Origin: JBCDBD01 sp039184335
Lineage (GTDB): Bacteria > Bacteroidota > Bacteroidia > Flavobacteriales > Flavobacteriaceae
Length of the DNA: 56,455 bases
Assembly: GCA_039184335.1 (NCBI GenBank)
Contig: JBCDBD010000024.1
Span: 1-56,455 of the forward strand
Direction of reading: 5' to 3'
Positions within the stretch are counted from its first letter, which is position 1. The number at the start of each line of letters is the position of its first letter. A model generated the notes under the pieces. The model did no database searches. It worked only from the letters and a program-made list of their open reading frames with translations, and was not told the origin of the DNA. The translations under genes were made by a program, and so were the position numbers. Shown in pieces: positions 17,507 to 26,680 of the stretch.

Positions 17507-20500
17507 TCAATCTGGTCTTTTGTTATATTTCGAAACCTTTTCTTGAAAGCGAATCAAGCTATCCTTTCCCATAATTTCAGAAGCTGTACCTGGTATTGGG
17601 GTGCTATCGGTAGCTTTCTTTTTCTGAAATACCTTCTGCAACAGTTCGCGAAAGCTATTGAAGTCCACTTGGTATGACAATCCCAAGCCTTGGGTGTAGC
17701 CCTGCCTTTCTGCCAAAAATTGCTGGATCTGGTTTTCACGATTAAATATCTTGGCACTCAACGTACCCTCTTCATTTAAGAGTACCTGCACCTCGACATC
17801 ACCGGCGACGACAGTTTCTGAAACCCCACCAACAGGTACACCCACCCGACCATTGACCAAAATACGGTCAGAAATCTGTGTAGATACCGTCACGCCTATC
17901 CTATTCTCGGTCTGTATATCGGCATTGGGGTCAATGAGCCCTTGTTCGTAAGAAAGCCCAAAATTGAATTTATCGTTATTGCCGGCCAAAACCTGATTGA
18001 TCAAGCCCGAAGCGGTTTGTATGAGATTACCGGTGACGGCTTGTTGGCTTAGACCTGTTTGGTCATTTACAAAAGTACCTTGGGCCAAGAGAAAAAAGGC
18101 ATTTCGCTCTTCTACCGTTGGGTCTTGTAAACGATATTCCAATTCAGATTGTATCACAGAACTTGTACCTGGAAATTCAATGTTAAAATCTATCCCTGGG
18201 CTTTCCAGTTCGCCTTCCAATCGAACCACGACTTCCGTTGGTATACGCCCAGTATAACCCGCATTATCAAGAAGGGGTGCAGGATTGGCATTGAGTGCAT
18301 AAACTGCTTCCATATTCAAACTTGCGGCCAAGGGATCGCCATCCCAAATGATCCTACCACCGGGACGGACCTTAAATTTTTTATCGATCACCCCTCCGTA
18401 TCGAAAGTTATATGCTCCAGTAACGGCCACAAATTCCCCATACATATTGAATTTACCATTGGTATTGATATCCATCAACAAGATACCCTCTCCCGTACCT
18501 TTCAATGAGCTTCCTGTATTTCGATCGACCACTATCTCTACTTCGGCATCTGGGGTCACTGCAAGGTCAAAAGTCATTTCCAACCCTTGATAGTCATCAA
18601 GTATGCGCTGTTCTTCAAATGTCTTTTTGCCATCCTTCTCAATAAAATTGATAAATGAATAATCACCAACACTGGTAACATCACTTAACGGTATTTTCAA
18701 TGAGGTTCCCTCTGCCGTAGAAGCATCCATAGTAATGTGCAGGGCATCGGTAGATCCGAAAACACGACCAGAACCGTTGATATAGCCCGTGCCATAATAC
18801 AGTGCTTCTTCGTCATAATCTGTATCCAGCACCAAAAATCGGCCATTACCTGTGTCCAAATCCAAATCAAGGGTCCAATCATCGAAAGCGGTATGACCGA
18901 TTGTACCATCTAGGGTTGCCTTTGTACCCATTTTCACATCGGTCAATCCAATGTCTTGAAAGTAAAATGTTTGCCCGAACAGCCTTACCTGTGAGAATGG
19001 GTCAAAATCATAATCAACATTCAAGTAAGATATGCCCATACCCATTTCGTTCAAGGTCAAAAGGCCTTCAATGTCAGGATTTGCAACATTACCCAAAATT
19101 CTGGCGTTGCCATTGATATACCCCCTGATATTTGAGATAACATCTTCTCCTAACGGACTAAAAGGGCTTACATCAAAATAATTGAAACTGGCATTAAGAT
19201 CAAGTTCTGTCTTTTTGTTGCGGTTGATGACTTTGCCACTCACATTTAACCGCTCGGTTCCGTTGTCTGAGATCCAAGTACTGATACCAAATTCTGTAAG
19301 GCTGTTATTTCCAAAGATACCCACCTCCAAATCACCTAATCGCACATTATTGACACTAAAATCACTGATCTTCATGTTCGATGTAGGCAGGTATTTGCCC
19401 TCTTTTTGAAGAATGTTCAAAAACCCATCGACCGCACCCCCGAGTTTCAGGCTATCGATATCGGGTGTGATTTTTTCAAGGGAAACCAATTTAAACTGGA
19501 GGTCTAGGTCTTTGTAGGTAGAATCGGCAAGCCTACCCCGCAAGCGAACTTCTTCACTATTCGCATTGTTCATGACCACATCTTGTATCGTGATACTGTC
19601 TAGGGTCCGATTGATGATGACCTTGTTTTTTCGGTTGCCCTCTTTATTGAGCAACCAGGTATTGCCCTTAAAACTTACACTAGATCGCTTGAGGCCTACC
19701 ACAGATTTGTTATCTTCATCGAACGTGTGGTAAAAATTCAGTTTGTAACTATCGTTGAACGCACTACCACCTTTGAATTCCGTTCTAAAAAACAAGGTAT
19801 CCTTTATTGTAGTGTTGATTAAATTAAAATCCTTGACATCATAATATACCGTTGCCATATCTTGCACTGATAAAAAGGTATTGAACAATGGATTCTTATT
19901 GTCTATTTTCAATTCTATGTGGTCAAATTTATTGTCATAGGCTTCGATCAAAGGCGATTTGAAAGTCAATTTAAAATCGCCTTCATCAGCAATGATATTG
20001 CCCCGTATAAAGGTATCTGGACCAAACTTGACCTCAGGAAAGAACACATCCACTATTTTGTTGTAGATCTTGAAATTAAAAGATACGCGCTGACCCTCAG
20101 ATATTTCATAGGGTTTATAATTGGTATAAATACTGCCTATTGAGTTTTGGACCAACCTTCCCAACTCGCCCACCTTAAAGTTTCCTTTTATATACCCCGT
20201 GATAATATCTGGGGAGATTACCTGAACATTTCGAAGTGAGTCAGATTCAAAGGTTGAGGTAACCGCAAAATCTTCGAATAGATAGGTGTCATTTATATTT
20301 TGGTACACCGTATTTGAGAACCTGATATCGCCAGTGATATTATCGAGATCATTACCAGTGATGTCAATGGTTACGTCACCTTTGAAAATCGAAATGCTAT
20401 CATTGATGAAATTAAGTTTTTTTAGGTCTGCATAATCTACCGAAGCTATAAAATTAAAATCGCTTTTTTCTTTACTAAAATCAGCCAAACCGTTAAAATC

Positions 20501-21946
20501 AAACTTAAAATTCTCATCTCTACTAATGAGGCTACCATCGAAGAGCTCTTCCTTAAAAATACCCGATACCTTCAAATCTTTATATTGGTATCCGTTAAAT
20601 TCAATACTGTAAATTTGACCAATGGCCTCTGTATTGAGGTATTCTGCTATAAATCCCCTACCTTCAACATTCACGTCCATCGAAGTTTTTCCTATTCGGG
20701 GATTATCCAAAAAATTGCCAAGGTCAAAATCAATGAGCGAGATGAATCCCAAATAGGACGCATCATCAATATTATCAATATTGGTCATCTGCAAATCGGA
20801 GTAGCTACTGCCTATGGCCGTTTGAAGGTTCACCTGTACATTTAAGGAGCTTTCCGTGATTTCTGCATCACCACGTATGGTAAATTGACCCAACTTCTGG
20901 AAAGAGGATGGAATGCTCTTTCCAAGGATCTCTGGCAACAGCGATCGCAATTGATAATAGTTGGTGGTCACATTCTCCATATCACCGATAAGGACAAAAG
21001 GCGCTTCTGCAGAAAAGACATTTCTGAAAACATAATCGCCACGTACCCCAGTATTATCAGATCGTAAAAACAGGTTGCTGACCTTGAAATCATTTAGCGT
21101 ACCAGCCACACTGGCAGAAAATTTGGCCCGTTTGTCTTTACCGAACGCATCATAAAACGCATTGATCTCATTGAATGCCAAATCTGATTCCTCAAAATTG
21201 GCCTTCACACGTACACTGTCTGTAAAGTATTGAAAATCTTCACGGTCATAGTTGAAGATCAGGTTGCCCTTGATCTTTGATTCATTGGTCTGCAAATGCA
21301 ATGCATCAAAACGCATTTGTTGTTTGGTATACTTGAAATCGGTCGCAAGTTGCTTCATGTATAGACCTCTTTTACTTAAAAAAGACAATCCTTCAACGTT
21401 CAAAGAAACATCAGGCCCTAAAATTTGAAAGTCTTTTGCTATGATTTCAAGATCTCTAAAATTCAGTATTTCCTGATTTTCCTGATTTTCATCAATCAAT
21501 TGGAATCCACTGTCTGAAATTTCTATTTCTGTAGATGATAAAAAGAAGGGCGGTGTACCAGGCGCACGAGGTTGCCCATCATCCAACTTATCTACAAAAA
21601 CATCTAAATTGGTATCTGTTTCCCCTTCATATGTCTTGAGATTGAGCAAAAGTCCATCAACATCGATATCACCAAATTCCATCTTTCCATTGACCATATT
21701 TTGGAGGTTCAAAATCGATGTCGACAGTTTGTGCATGTATATCAGGGTATCGTTTCGATAGTCTTCCACATAAATTCCCTTAAGGCCTGCATTTAGGGTA
21801 AATAGTGAAAGGCCCAATCTGTCGATACGGATGTTTGTTCCAAATTCTTCATTGATGCTTTCCGTGGCATATTTGGCCAAACGGGTCTGCACAATGGGCA
21901 GGGAAAGTATAATTGAACCCATTATCGCAACCAGTAAGATGAACAA
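17507..21946 (-). CDS. tamB: TamB-like translocation and assembly module protein
   Basis: About 1479 residues from the TTG at 21946. The frame is open a little further, with basic residues (KKLRKIVVRALLFILL) before the membrane helix, but it meets a stop codon 15 codons upstream and contains no ATG. The real start is therefore non-standard and lies between about 21946 and 21988. One N-terminal membrane anchor precedes a very long beta-rich AsmA/TamB body and a C-terminal TamB (DUF490) domain (about 1050-1440). Such proteins bridge inner and outer membrane and are implicated in phospholipid transport or outer-membrane protein assembly. It is divergent from tsaD. Confidence 0.92.
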   Translation of the reverse strand: MFILLVAIMGSIILSLPIVQTRLAKYATESINEEFGTNIRIDRLGLSLFTLNAGLKGIYVEDYRNDTLIYMHKLSTSILNLQNMVNGKMEFGDIDVDGLLLNLKTYEGETDTNLDVFVDKLDDGQPRAPGTPPFFLSSTEIEISDSGFQLIDENQENQEILNFRDLEIIAKDFQILGPDVSLNVEGLSFLSKRGLYMKQLATDFKYTKQQMRFDALHLQTNESKIKGNLIFNYDREDFQYFTDSVRVKANFEESDLAFNEINAFYDAFGKDKRAKFSASVAGTLNDFKVSNLFLRSDNTGVRGDYVFRNVFSAEAPFVLIGDMENVTTNYYQLRSLLPEILGKSIPSSFQKLGQFTIRGDAEITESSLNVQVNLQTAIGSSYSDLQMTNIDNIDDASYLGFISLIDFDLGNFLDNPRIGKTSMDVNVEGRGFIAEYLNTEAIGQIYSIEFNGYQYKDLKVSGIFKEELFDGSLISRDENFKFDFNGLADFSKEKSDFNFIASVDYADLKKLNFINDSISIFKGDVTIDITGNDLDNITGDIRFSNTVYQNINDTYLFEDFAVTSTFESDSLRNVQVISPDIITGYIKGNFKVGELGRLVQNSIGSIYTNYKPYEISEGQRVSFNFKIYNKIVDVFFPEVKFGPDTFIRGNIIADEGDFKLTFKSPLIEAYDNKFDHIELKIDNKNPLFNTFLSVQDMATVYYDVKDFNLINTTIKDTLFFRTEFKGGSAFNDSYKLNFYHTFDEDNKSVVGLKRSSVSFKGNTWLLNKEGNRKNKVIINRTLDSITIQDVVMNNANSEEVRLRGRLADSTYKDLDLQFKLVSLEKITPDIDSLKLGGAVDGFLNILQKEGKYLPTSNMKISDFSVNNVRLGDLEVGIFGNNSLTEFGISTWISDNGTERLNVSGKVINRNKKTELDLNASFNYFDVSPFSPLGEDVISNIRGYINGNARILGNVANPDIEGLLTLNEMGMGISYLNVDYDFDPFSQVRLFGQTFYFQDIGLTDVKMGTKATLDGTIGHTAFDDWTLDLDLDTGNGRFLVLDTDYDEEALYYGTGYINGSGRVFGSTDALHITMDASTAEGTSLKIPLSDVTSVGDYSFINFIEKDGKKTFEEQRILDDYQGLEMTFDLAVTPDAEVEIVVDRNTGSSLKGTGEGILLMDINTNGKFNMYGEFVAVTGAYNFRYGGVIDKKFKVRPGGRIIWDGDPLAASLNMEAVYALNANPAPLLDNAGYTGRIPTEVVVRLEGELESPGIDFNIEFPGTSSVIQSELEYRLQDPTVEERNAFFLLAQGTFVNDQTGLSQQAVTGNLIQTASGLINQVLAGNNDKFNFGLSYEQGLIDPNADIQTENRIGVTVSTQISDRILVNGRVGVPVGGVSETVVAGDVEVQVLLNEEGTLSAKIFNRENQIQQFLAERQGYTQGLGLSYQVDFNSFRELLQKVFQKKKATDSTPIPGTASEIMGKDSLIRFQEKVSKYNKRPD

Positions 21947-21977
21947 CAGGGCCCTGACTACTATTTTTCTAAGTTTT

Positions 21978-22004
21978 TTGATACTTCTTTAGGTTTTATC
22001 TTTG
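21978..22004 (+). promoter_or_regulatory. Flavobacterial-type promoter of tsaD
   Basis: TTG at 21978-21980 and TATCTTTG at 21997-22004, 16 bases apart, match the Bacteroidota TTG / TAnnTTTG promoter pattern with slightly short spacing. The position argues that the GTG at 22004 is inside the promoter and that translation begins further downstream. Confidence 0.6.
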
Positions 22005-22030
22005 TGCGACCAACTTCTATTCCAAAACGA

Positions 22031-23050
22031 GTGAAAAGTCAAAAAATTTATATTCTAGCCATAGAATCATCATGTGATGATACTGCTGCTGCTGTTTTGT
22101 GCAATGACCAAGTACTGAGCAATGTAGTGGCCACGCAAAAAATACACCAAGACTATGGCGGGGTGGTCCCTGAATTGGCCTCAAGGGCACATCAACAAAA
22201 CATCGTTCCGGTGGTACACCAGGCTTTGGCTAAGGCAAATATCGATAAAAAACAACTATCAGGTATCGCTTTTACCAGAGGCCCTGGTTTATTGGGCTCG
22301 CTGCTGGTCGGCACTTCATTTGCAAAGTCTTTGGCCCTAGGTTTGGCTATTCCCCTTATCGAAGTCAACCATATGCAGGCCCATATTTTGGCCCATTTTA
22401 TCAATGAGGGCCAGCCGATACCTAAATTTCCCTTTATCGCATTGACCATAAGCGGGGGACATACCCAGATTGTATTGGTCAAAGACCATTTTGAAATGGA
22501 AGTACTGGGCCAAACCTTAGATGATGCTGTGGGTGAAGCTTTTGACAAAAGTGCCAAATTACTGGGACTCCCCTATCCTGGGGGGCCCTTGGTAGACACC
22601 TATGCCCAATTAGGAAACCCTAAAAAATTCAAATTTCCAAAGCCGAAGGTCAATGGGTTAAATTTTAGCTTTAGTGGTCTAAAAACCAGTATTTTATATT
22701 TTTTAAAGCGTAATACCCGATCCCATGCCCATTTTATAGAAGAAAACCGGAATGACATCTGTGCTTCCATACAATATACCATTTTAGAAATTTTAATGGA
22801 CAAGCTAATACTTGCGGTCAAACAAACCGGTATACAGAAAATTGCCATTGGTGGTGGCGTAGCGGCCAACTCAGGCATTCGTTCAAGAATACAGGAAGCT
22901 GAAAGAAAATGGGGTTGGAAAACCTATATTCCAAAATTTGAATATTGCACCGATAATGCTGCCATGATTGGTATTGTTGGATATTTGAAATACCTTGAAC
23001 AAGATTTTGCCAAACCGTCTGTGGCCGCCAGTGCCAGGTATTTAATCTAG
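22031..23050 (+). CDS. tsaD: tRNA threonylcarbamoyladenosine transferase TsaD
   Basis: 339 residues from GTG 22031. An upstream in-frame GTG at 22004 overlaps the promoter -7 element, and starting at 22031 gives the usual N-terminus just before YILAIESSCDDTAAAV. The ASKHA-fold protein transfers the threonylcarbamoyl group to A37 of ANN-decoding tRNAs, with TsaB and TsaE. The metal-binding HMQAH is present, as are TISGGHTQ, AFDKSAKLL and IGGGVAANSGIR. It is first in a co-oriented run with the TfoX-like and rsmE genes. Confidence 0.95.
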   Translation: MKSQKIYILAIESSCDDTAAAVLCNDQVLSNVVATQKIHQDYGGVVPELASRAHQQNIVPVVHQALAKANIDKKQLSGIAFTRGPGLLGSLLVGTSFAKSLALGLAIPLIEVNHMQAHILAHFINEGQPIPKFPFIALTISGGHTQIVLVKDHFEMEVLGQTLDDAVGEAFDKSAKLLGLPYPGGPLVDTYAQLGNPKKFKFPKPKVNGLNFSFSGLKTSILYFLKRNTRSHAHFIEENRNDICASIQYTILEILMDKLILAVKQTGIQKIAIGGGVAANSGIRSRIQEAERKWGWKTYIPKFEYCTDNAAMIGIVGYLKYLEQDFAKPSVAASARYLI

Positions 23051-23056
23051 GATATT

Positions 23057-23383
23057 ATGGCTTATGACCAAGAACTGGCCCATCGTGTTCGGACAGCCTT
23101 GTTAGGTATTCCTGAAGAATTCACCGAGAAGAAAATGTTCGGTGGCCTTTCATTTTTATACCGCGTTAAAATGACCCTGGGCATTGTCAAAAATGAACTG
23201 GCCGTTCGGGTTGTAGCAGAAAAAATGAGTGGGGTACTCGAAGAGAAACATGTGCGGCCCATGGACTTTACGAAACGACCGATGAAAGAATTTGTATATG
23301 TATCCAAAGCAGGGTTCGCCACCGAAGCACAACTGCACCATTGGGTTCAACTGGGATTGGAACATGCAAAAAGCAAACTATAA
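23057..23383 (+). CDS. TfoX/Sxy N-terminal domain protein
   Basis: 108 residues consisting only of the TfoX N-terminal domain, with EKKMFGGLSFLYR, MKEFVYV and the family's mixed alpha/beta pattern. TfoX/Sxy regulates competence in gammaproteobacteria. Stand-alone N-terminal domains such as this are common elsewhere and their role is not established. It lies 6 bp after tsaD and 5 bp before rsmE. Confidence 0.88.
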   Translation: MAYDQELAHRVRTALLGIPEEFTEKKMFGGLSFLYRVKMTLGIVKNELAVRVVAEKMSGVLEEKHVRPMDFTKRPMKEFVYVSKAGFATEAQLHHWVQLGLEHAKSKL

Positions 23384-23388
23384 CATTC

Positions 23389-24093
23389 ATGCAACTCTTC
23401 TACAACCCACTACTCGATAACAGTTTCAAACAGTTCTTCTTTAATTCGGAAGAAAGTAGACACATCGTAAAGGTACTTCGAAAGCAAGAAGGTGATCATT
23501 TACAGATCACCAATGGTAGGGGAACCATATTTAAAGCCGAACTTTTAATTGCGGATCCGCGAAAGAGCAAAGCCCAAATTGTGTCTGAAGATACCGTTAT
23601 ACCACGATTGCACTCCTTACATCTCGCCGTCGCTCCAACGAAGATGAATGATCGGTTCGAATGGTTTTTGGAAAAAGCCACTGAAATAGGTGTCAATGAA
23701 ATTACTCCTATCCAATGTGAGCGTTCTGAACGTAAGATCATTAAACCTGAACGCTTTGAACGGGTATTGCAATCGGCCATGAAACAGTCATTACAGGCTT
23801 ACTTGCCCAAATTGCACCCACTTATGTCATTTCAAGATTTCATTGCCCACAAACATCAAGGCCTAAAATTCATTGCACATTGTGAAAATGGAGAAAAAAT
23901 GGAATTCAGGCGAAGTGTGGCAGCAGATAAGCCAATTACCATCTTAATTGGCCCTGAAGGCGATTTTTCACATCATGAGATCAACCAGGCCCATCAACAC
24001 GCATATATACCCGTGTCATTGGGCAGAAATCGACTACGAACCGAGACTGCGGCGATTGTGGCCTGCACAACAGTTGCCATAATCAATAGTTAG
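23389..24093 (+). CDS. rsmE: 16S rRNA (uracil(1498)-N(3))-methyltransferase RsmE
   Basis: 234 residues from ATG 23389, which follows the previous stop by 5 bp; a longer frame would overlap that gene by 43 bases. It has an N-terminal PUA-like RNA-binding part (about 1-70) and a C-terminal SPOUT knot methyltransferase with LIGPEGDFSHHEI and SLGRNRLRTETAAI. It methylates U1498 of 16S rRNA at N3 using SAM. Confidence 0.95.
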   Translation: MQLFYNPLLDNSFKQFFFNSEESRHIVKVLRKQEGDHLQITNGRGTIFKAELLIADPRKSKAQIVSEDTVIPRLHSLHLAVAPTKMNDRFEWFLEKATEIGVNEITPIQCERSERKIIKPERFERVLQSAMKQSLQAYLPKLHPLMSFQDFIAHKHQGLKFIAHCENGEKMEFRRSVAADKPITILIGPEGDFSHHEINQAHQHAYIPVSLGRNRLRTETAAIVACTTVAIINS

Positions 24094-24096
24094 GCA

Positions 24097-24879
24097 CTAC
24101 CCTATTTTTACTTTTGCGGCACCAGTAACATCAGTGACATCATTTTCACTGATCAACATCAATGTCATTGAATCGCTGCCCACTGCCAGACTGGGTATGG
24201 CAATTTGCCCAGAACCCGTGCTTGCGTTTAGATCAAAATACTTTTCGGCTACCACGATATTGCTGTTTTTCAGCGTGCGGTTTCGATTTTCCCCTCTTTT
24301 GACCTTAGTGGTCTGCTCATCTAAGACCAGAACCGCCCGTAGCAATCTGTTTGATACGTCTCCAGAAATAATATAGCTAAAAGCAATCACACCATCTTTG
24401 GACTGAACAGTGCTTATGCTTACCTGATTACTTGACTTTTTCTTTTTGTAACTTTCAATTTTTCCATACATCGTCGAGGTACTGGAACCTACAAAATGCT
24501 CCTTTCCATTAATGACCAATTGTGGGGTATAATTACTGTGGTAGTTGAACTTGCTATTGTATTTACGTTGTTTCTGGGTATACACGGCCTTACTAAAGGG
24601 GTCTTCCCAGCCGATATAGTTCCAATAGTCTACATGGTATGAAAGGGCGAAAACCTCTTTTTTAAATTGTTTCTTGACCTTATCAAGCAGAATATCTGCT
24701 GGTGGACAGCTCGAACAGCCCTGTGAGGTAAACAATTCAAGCACAATAACTGATGGAAACTCTTCAGCAGTATCCAGAACCGTTTCTGAACGCTTGTCAT
24801 TTTCTTCATCGACGGTATAAAAAGCCATGGTGGCCAACACGACCAATACTAGCACTGGAATTATGGTTTTTTTAATCAT
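24097..24879 (-). CDS. DUF1223 secreted thioredoxin-like protein
   Basis: 260 residues from ATG 24879, chosen because it begins directly with the export signal MIKKTIIPVLVLVVLA. The family signature ELFTSQGCSSCPPAD carries a CxxC pair in a thioredoxin-like fold (about 48-64), followed by SYHVDYWNYIGWEDPF and YTPQLVINGKEHFVGS. Function in the family is not established; a periplasmic redox role is plausible. It is divergent from the DUF4159 gene (39 bp gap) and convergent with rsmE (3 bp gap). Confidence 0.9.
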   Translation of the reverse strand: MIKKTIIPVLVLVVLATMAFYTVDEENDKRSETVLDTAEEFPSVIVLELFTSQGCSSCPPADILLDKVKKQFKKEVFALSYHVDYWNYIGWEDPFSKAVYTQKQRKYNSKFNYHSNYTPQLVINGKEHFVGSSTSTMYGKIESYKKKKSSNQVSISTVQSKDGVIAFSYIISGDVSNRLLRAVLVLDEQTTKVKRGENRNRTLKNSNIVVAEKYFDLNASTGSGQIAIPSLAVGSDSMTLMLISENDVTDVTGAAKVKIG

Positions 24880-24887
24880 GAATACTG

Positions 24888-24895
24888 TAAATTTG
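24888..24895 (+). promoter_or_regulatory. -7 promoter element (TAAATTTG) of the DUF4159 gene
   Basis: TAAATTTG matches TAnnTTTG and lies 23 bases before the ATG at 24919. No clear -33 TTG is present; that region overlaps the start of the divergent DUF1223 gene. Confidence 0.45.
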
Positions 24896-24918
24896 ATTTT
24901 TGTTATAATCGTCAAAAC

Positions 24919-25569
24919 ATGGCACAACTTACCCGTTGGTGGTTGATTTTAACTTTTTTTGTGACCTTGGGTTCACAGTCACAACAAGTTGGGATATTGA
25001 AGTATGGTGGTGGAGGTGATTGGTATTCCAATCCTACCGCATTGCCAAACCTCATCCGATTTTGCAATGCAAATATCGGTACGGCCATTGACGCTAAGCC
25101 CGAAACAGTGGAGGTCGGCAGTGCCCGCATCTTTCAATTTCCTTTTTTGCACATGACCGGACACGGCAATGTATTCTTTTCACAAAAGGAAGCTGAAAAC
25201 CTTCGCACCTATCTATTGTCGGGCGGGTTTTTGCATATAGATGACAATTACGGTATGGAACCCTATCTAAAACGAGAGCTTAAAAAAGTATTTCCTGATA
25301 AACAATTGGAAGAATTGGGCAGTGACCATCCTATTTTTAATCAATCATTCCAGTTTTCCAAAGGGCTTCCCAAAATTCATGAGCATAATGGAAAACGACC
25401 ACAGGCCTTAGGTATCTTTCATCGGGGCCGGTTGTTGTTGTTGTTCACTTTTGAGAGTGATCTGGGTGATGGCTGGGAAGATCCCTCGGTGCACAATGAC
25501 CCTGAAACGGTACGCTTAAAAGCCCTACAGATGGGCGCCAATATTGTTGAGTATGCTTTTAAAACCTAA
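24919..25569 (+). CDS. DUF4159 domain protein, secreted
   Basis: 216 residues with a signal peptide (about 1-21, cleavage near GSQSQQ). The DUF4159 region spans nearly the whole protein, with LKYGGGGDWYSNPTALPNL, FLHMTGHGNVFFS, SGGFLHIDDNYG and LTFESDLGDGWED variants; the last part reads LFTFESDLGDGWED. The fold resembles a glutamine-amidotransferase-like domain and its role is unknown. It probably starts an operon with the transporter (3 bp gap) and the methyltransferase. Confidence 0.9.
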   Translation: MAQLTRWWLILTFFVTLGSQSQQVGILKYGGGGDWYSNPTALPNLIRFCNANIGTAIDAKPETVEVGSARIFQFPFLHMTGHGNVFFSQKEAENLRTYLLSGGFLHIDDNYGMEPYLKRELKKVFPDKQLEELGSDHPIFNQSFQFSKGLPKIHEHNGKRPQALGIFHRGRLLLLFTFESDLGDGWEDPSVHNDPETVRLKALQMGANIVEYAFKT

Positions 25570-25572
25570 CCT

Positions 25573-26673
25573 ATGAATACCAAGACCATTGCCAACGGCA
25601 TTTTAAGGGCAGTTGCCATACTTACTGCCATTGTACTGAGCTCGCTTTTTCTTTACAAGGTACAGTCGGTCATTGCCTACTTGGCCATTGCCGCCGTCAT
25701 TGCACTGTTGGGCAGGCCTATAGTCCTCTTTCTTCGGAGAAAACTAAAATTTCCCAATACTTTGGCGGTCATTGGCACGATGGTATTCATGCTGGCCCTA
25801 TTTGTCGGTATCCTCGCGCTGTTTATCCCATTGATTTCCAAACAGAGCAAAAATCTTTCCCTGTTGGATATAGAAGCCTTAAAGGCAGATGTGAATACAC
25901 TTTATCTGCAGATTCTGGAATATTTTGGGGCCACAACTGATCGGGTAACCAATCTGATCGAAGATTCGAATATCGAACAAAGTATGCTTGAAGGGTTTGA
26001 TTTGGGCTTTATTCCTGATTTTCTAAATTCGTTTTTGAACATTCTCGGTAATTTCAGCATTGGTCTATTCTCTGTACTTTTCATTTCCTTTTTCTTTTTA
26101 AAGGACAGTAAGCTCTTTCAAAACGGTATCTTGATCTTTGTGCCTGAAACCAAGGAAACCAATCTGGTCAAATCTATTGACAAGATCAACAATCTACTAT
26201 CGAGGTACTTTGCTGGCATTCTATTGCAACTGTTCATTTTGTTTGTCATCTACACCATTGCTTTGCTGATCGTTGGTGTAGAAAATGCCATTGTGATTGC
26301 CTTTCTCTGTGCGTTGTTCAATATCATTCCCTATGTGGGACCAATCATAGGTGGGGCCATCATGGTTACCCTGACCATGACCAGTTTTCTGGGTGCTGAT
26401 TTCAGTACGGTCATTCTACCCAAGGCCACTTATGTTTTGATCGGACTGGTCGTTGGTCAATTGATCGACAACTTTTTTTCACAGCCCTTTATTTTTTCAA
26501 ACAGTGTAAAGTCACATCCTCTTGAAATCTTTTTGGTCATCATTATAGCAGGATTACTTTTTGGTATTGTGGGCATGATCGTTGCCGTACCGGGCTATAC
26601 TGCCATCAAAGTCATTCTTAAAGAGTTTCTAGCTGATAATTCTTTTGTGAAAAAATTTACCAAAAACCTATAG
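25573..26673 (+). CDS. AI-2E family transporter (PerM/TqsA-like permease)
   Basis: 366 residues with about eight membrane helices: two N-terminal (about 10-60), a third near 65-90, then a soluble helical insertion (about 95-155) and the remainder from about 160. The family motif IIPYVGPIIGG is present near residue 250. Members export or take up small molecules, and some are Na+/H+ antiporters. The substrate cannot be predicted. Its stop is 7 bp before the next gene. Confidence 0.9.
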   Translation: MNTKTIANGILRAVAILTAIVLSSLFLYKVQSVIAYLAIAAVIALLGRPIVLFLRRKLKFPNTLAVIGTMVFMLALFVGILALFIPLISKQSKNLSLLDIEALKADVNTLYLQILEYFGATTDRVTNLIEDSNIEQSMLEGFDLGFIPDFLNSFLNILGNFSIGLFSVLFISFFFLKDSKLFQNGILIFVPETKETNLVKSIDKINNLLSRYFAGILLQLFILFVIYTIALLIVGVENAIVIAFLCALFNIIPYVGPIIGGAIMVTLTMTSFLGADFSTVILPKATYVLIGLVVGQLIDNFFSQPFIFSNSVKSHPLEIFLVIIIAGLLFGIVGMIVAVPGYTAIKVILKEFLADNSFVKKFTKNL

Positions 26674-26680
26674 CTTTGCT

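Noticed and set aside
22004..22030. GTG 22004 as the tsaD start
   Set aside because: It lies within the TAnnTTTG promoter element; GTG 22031 gives the usual N-terminus.
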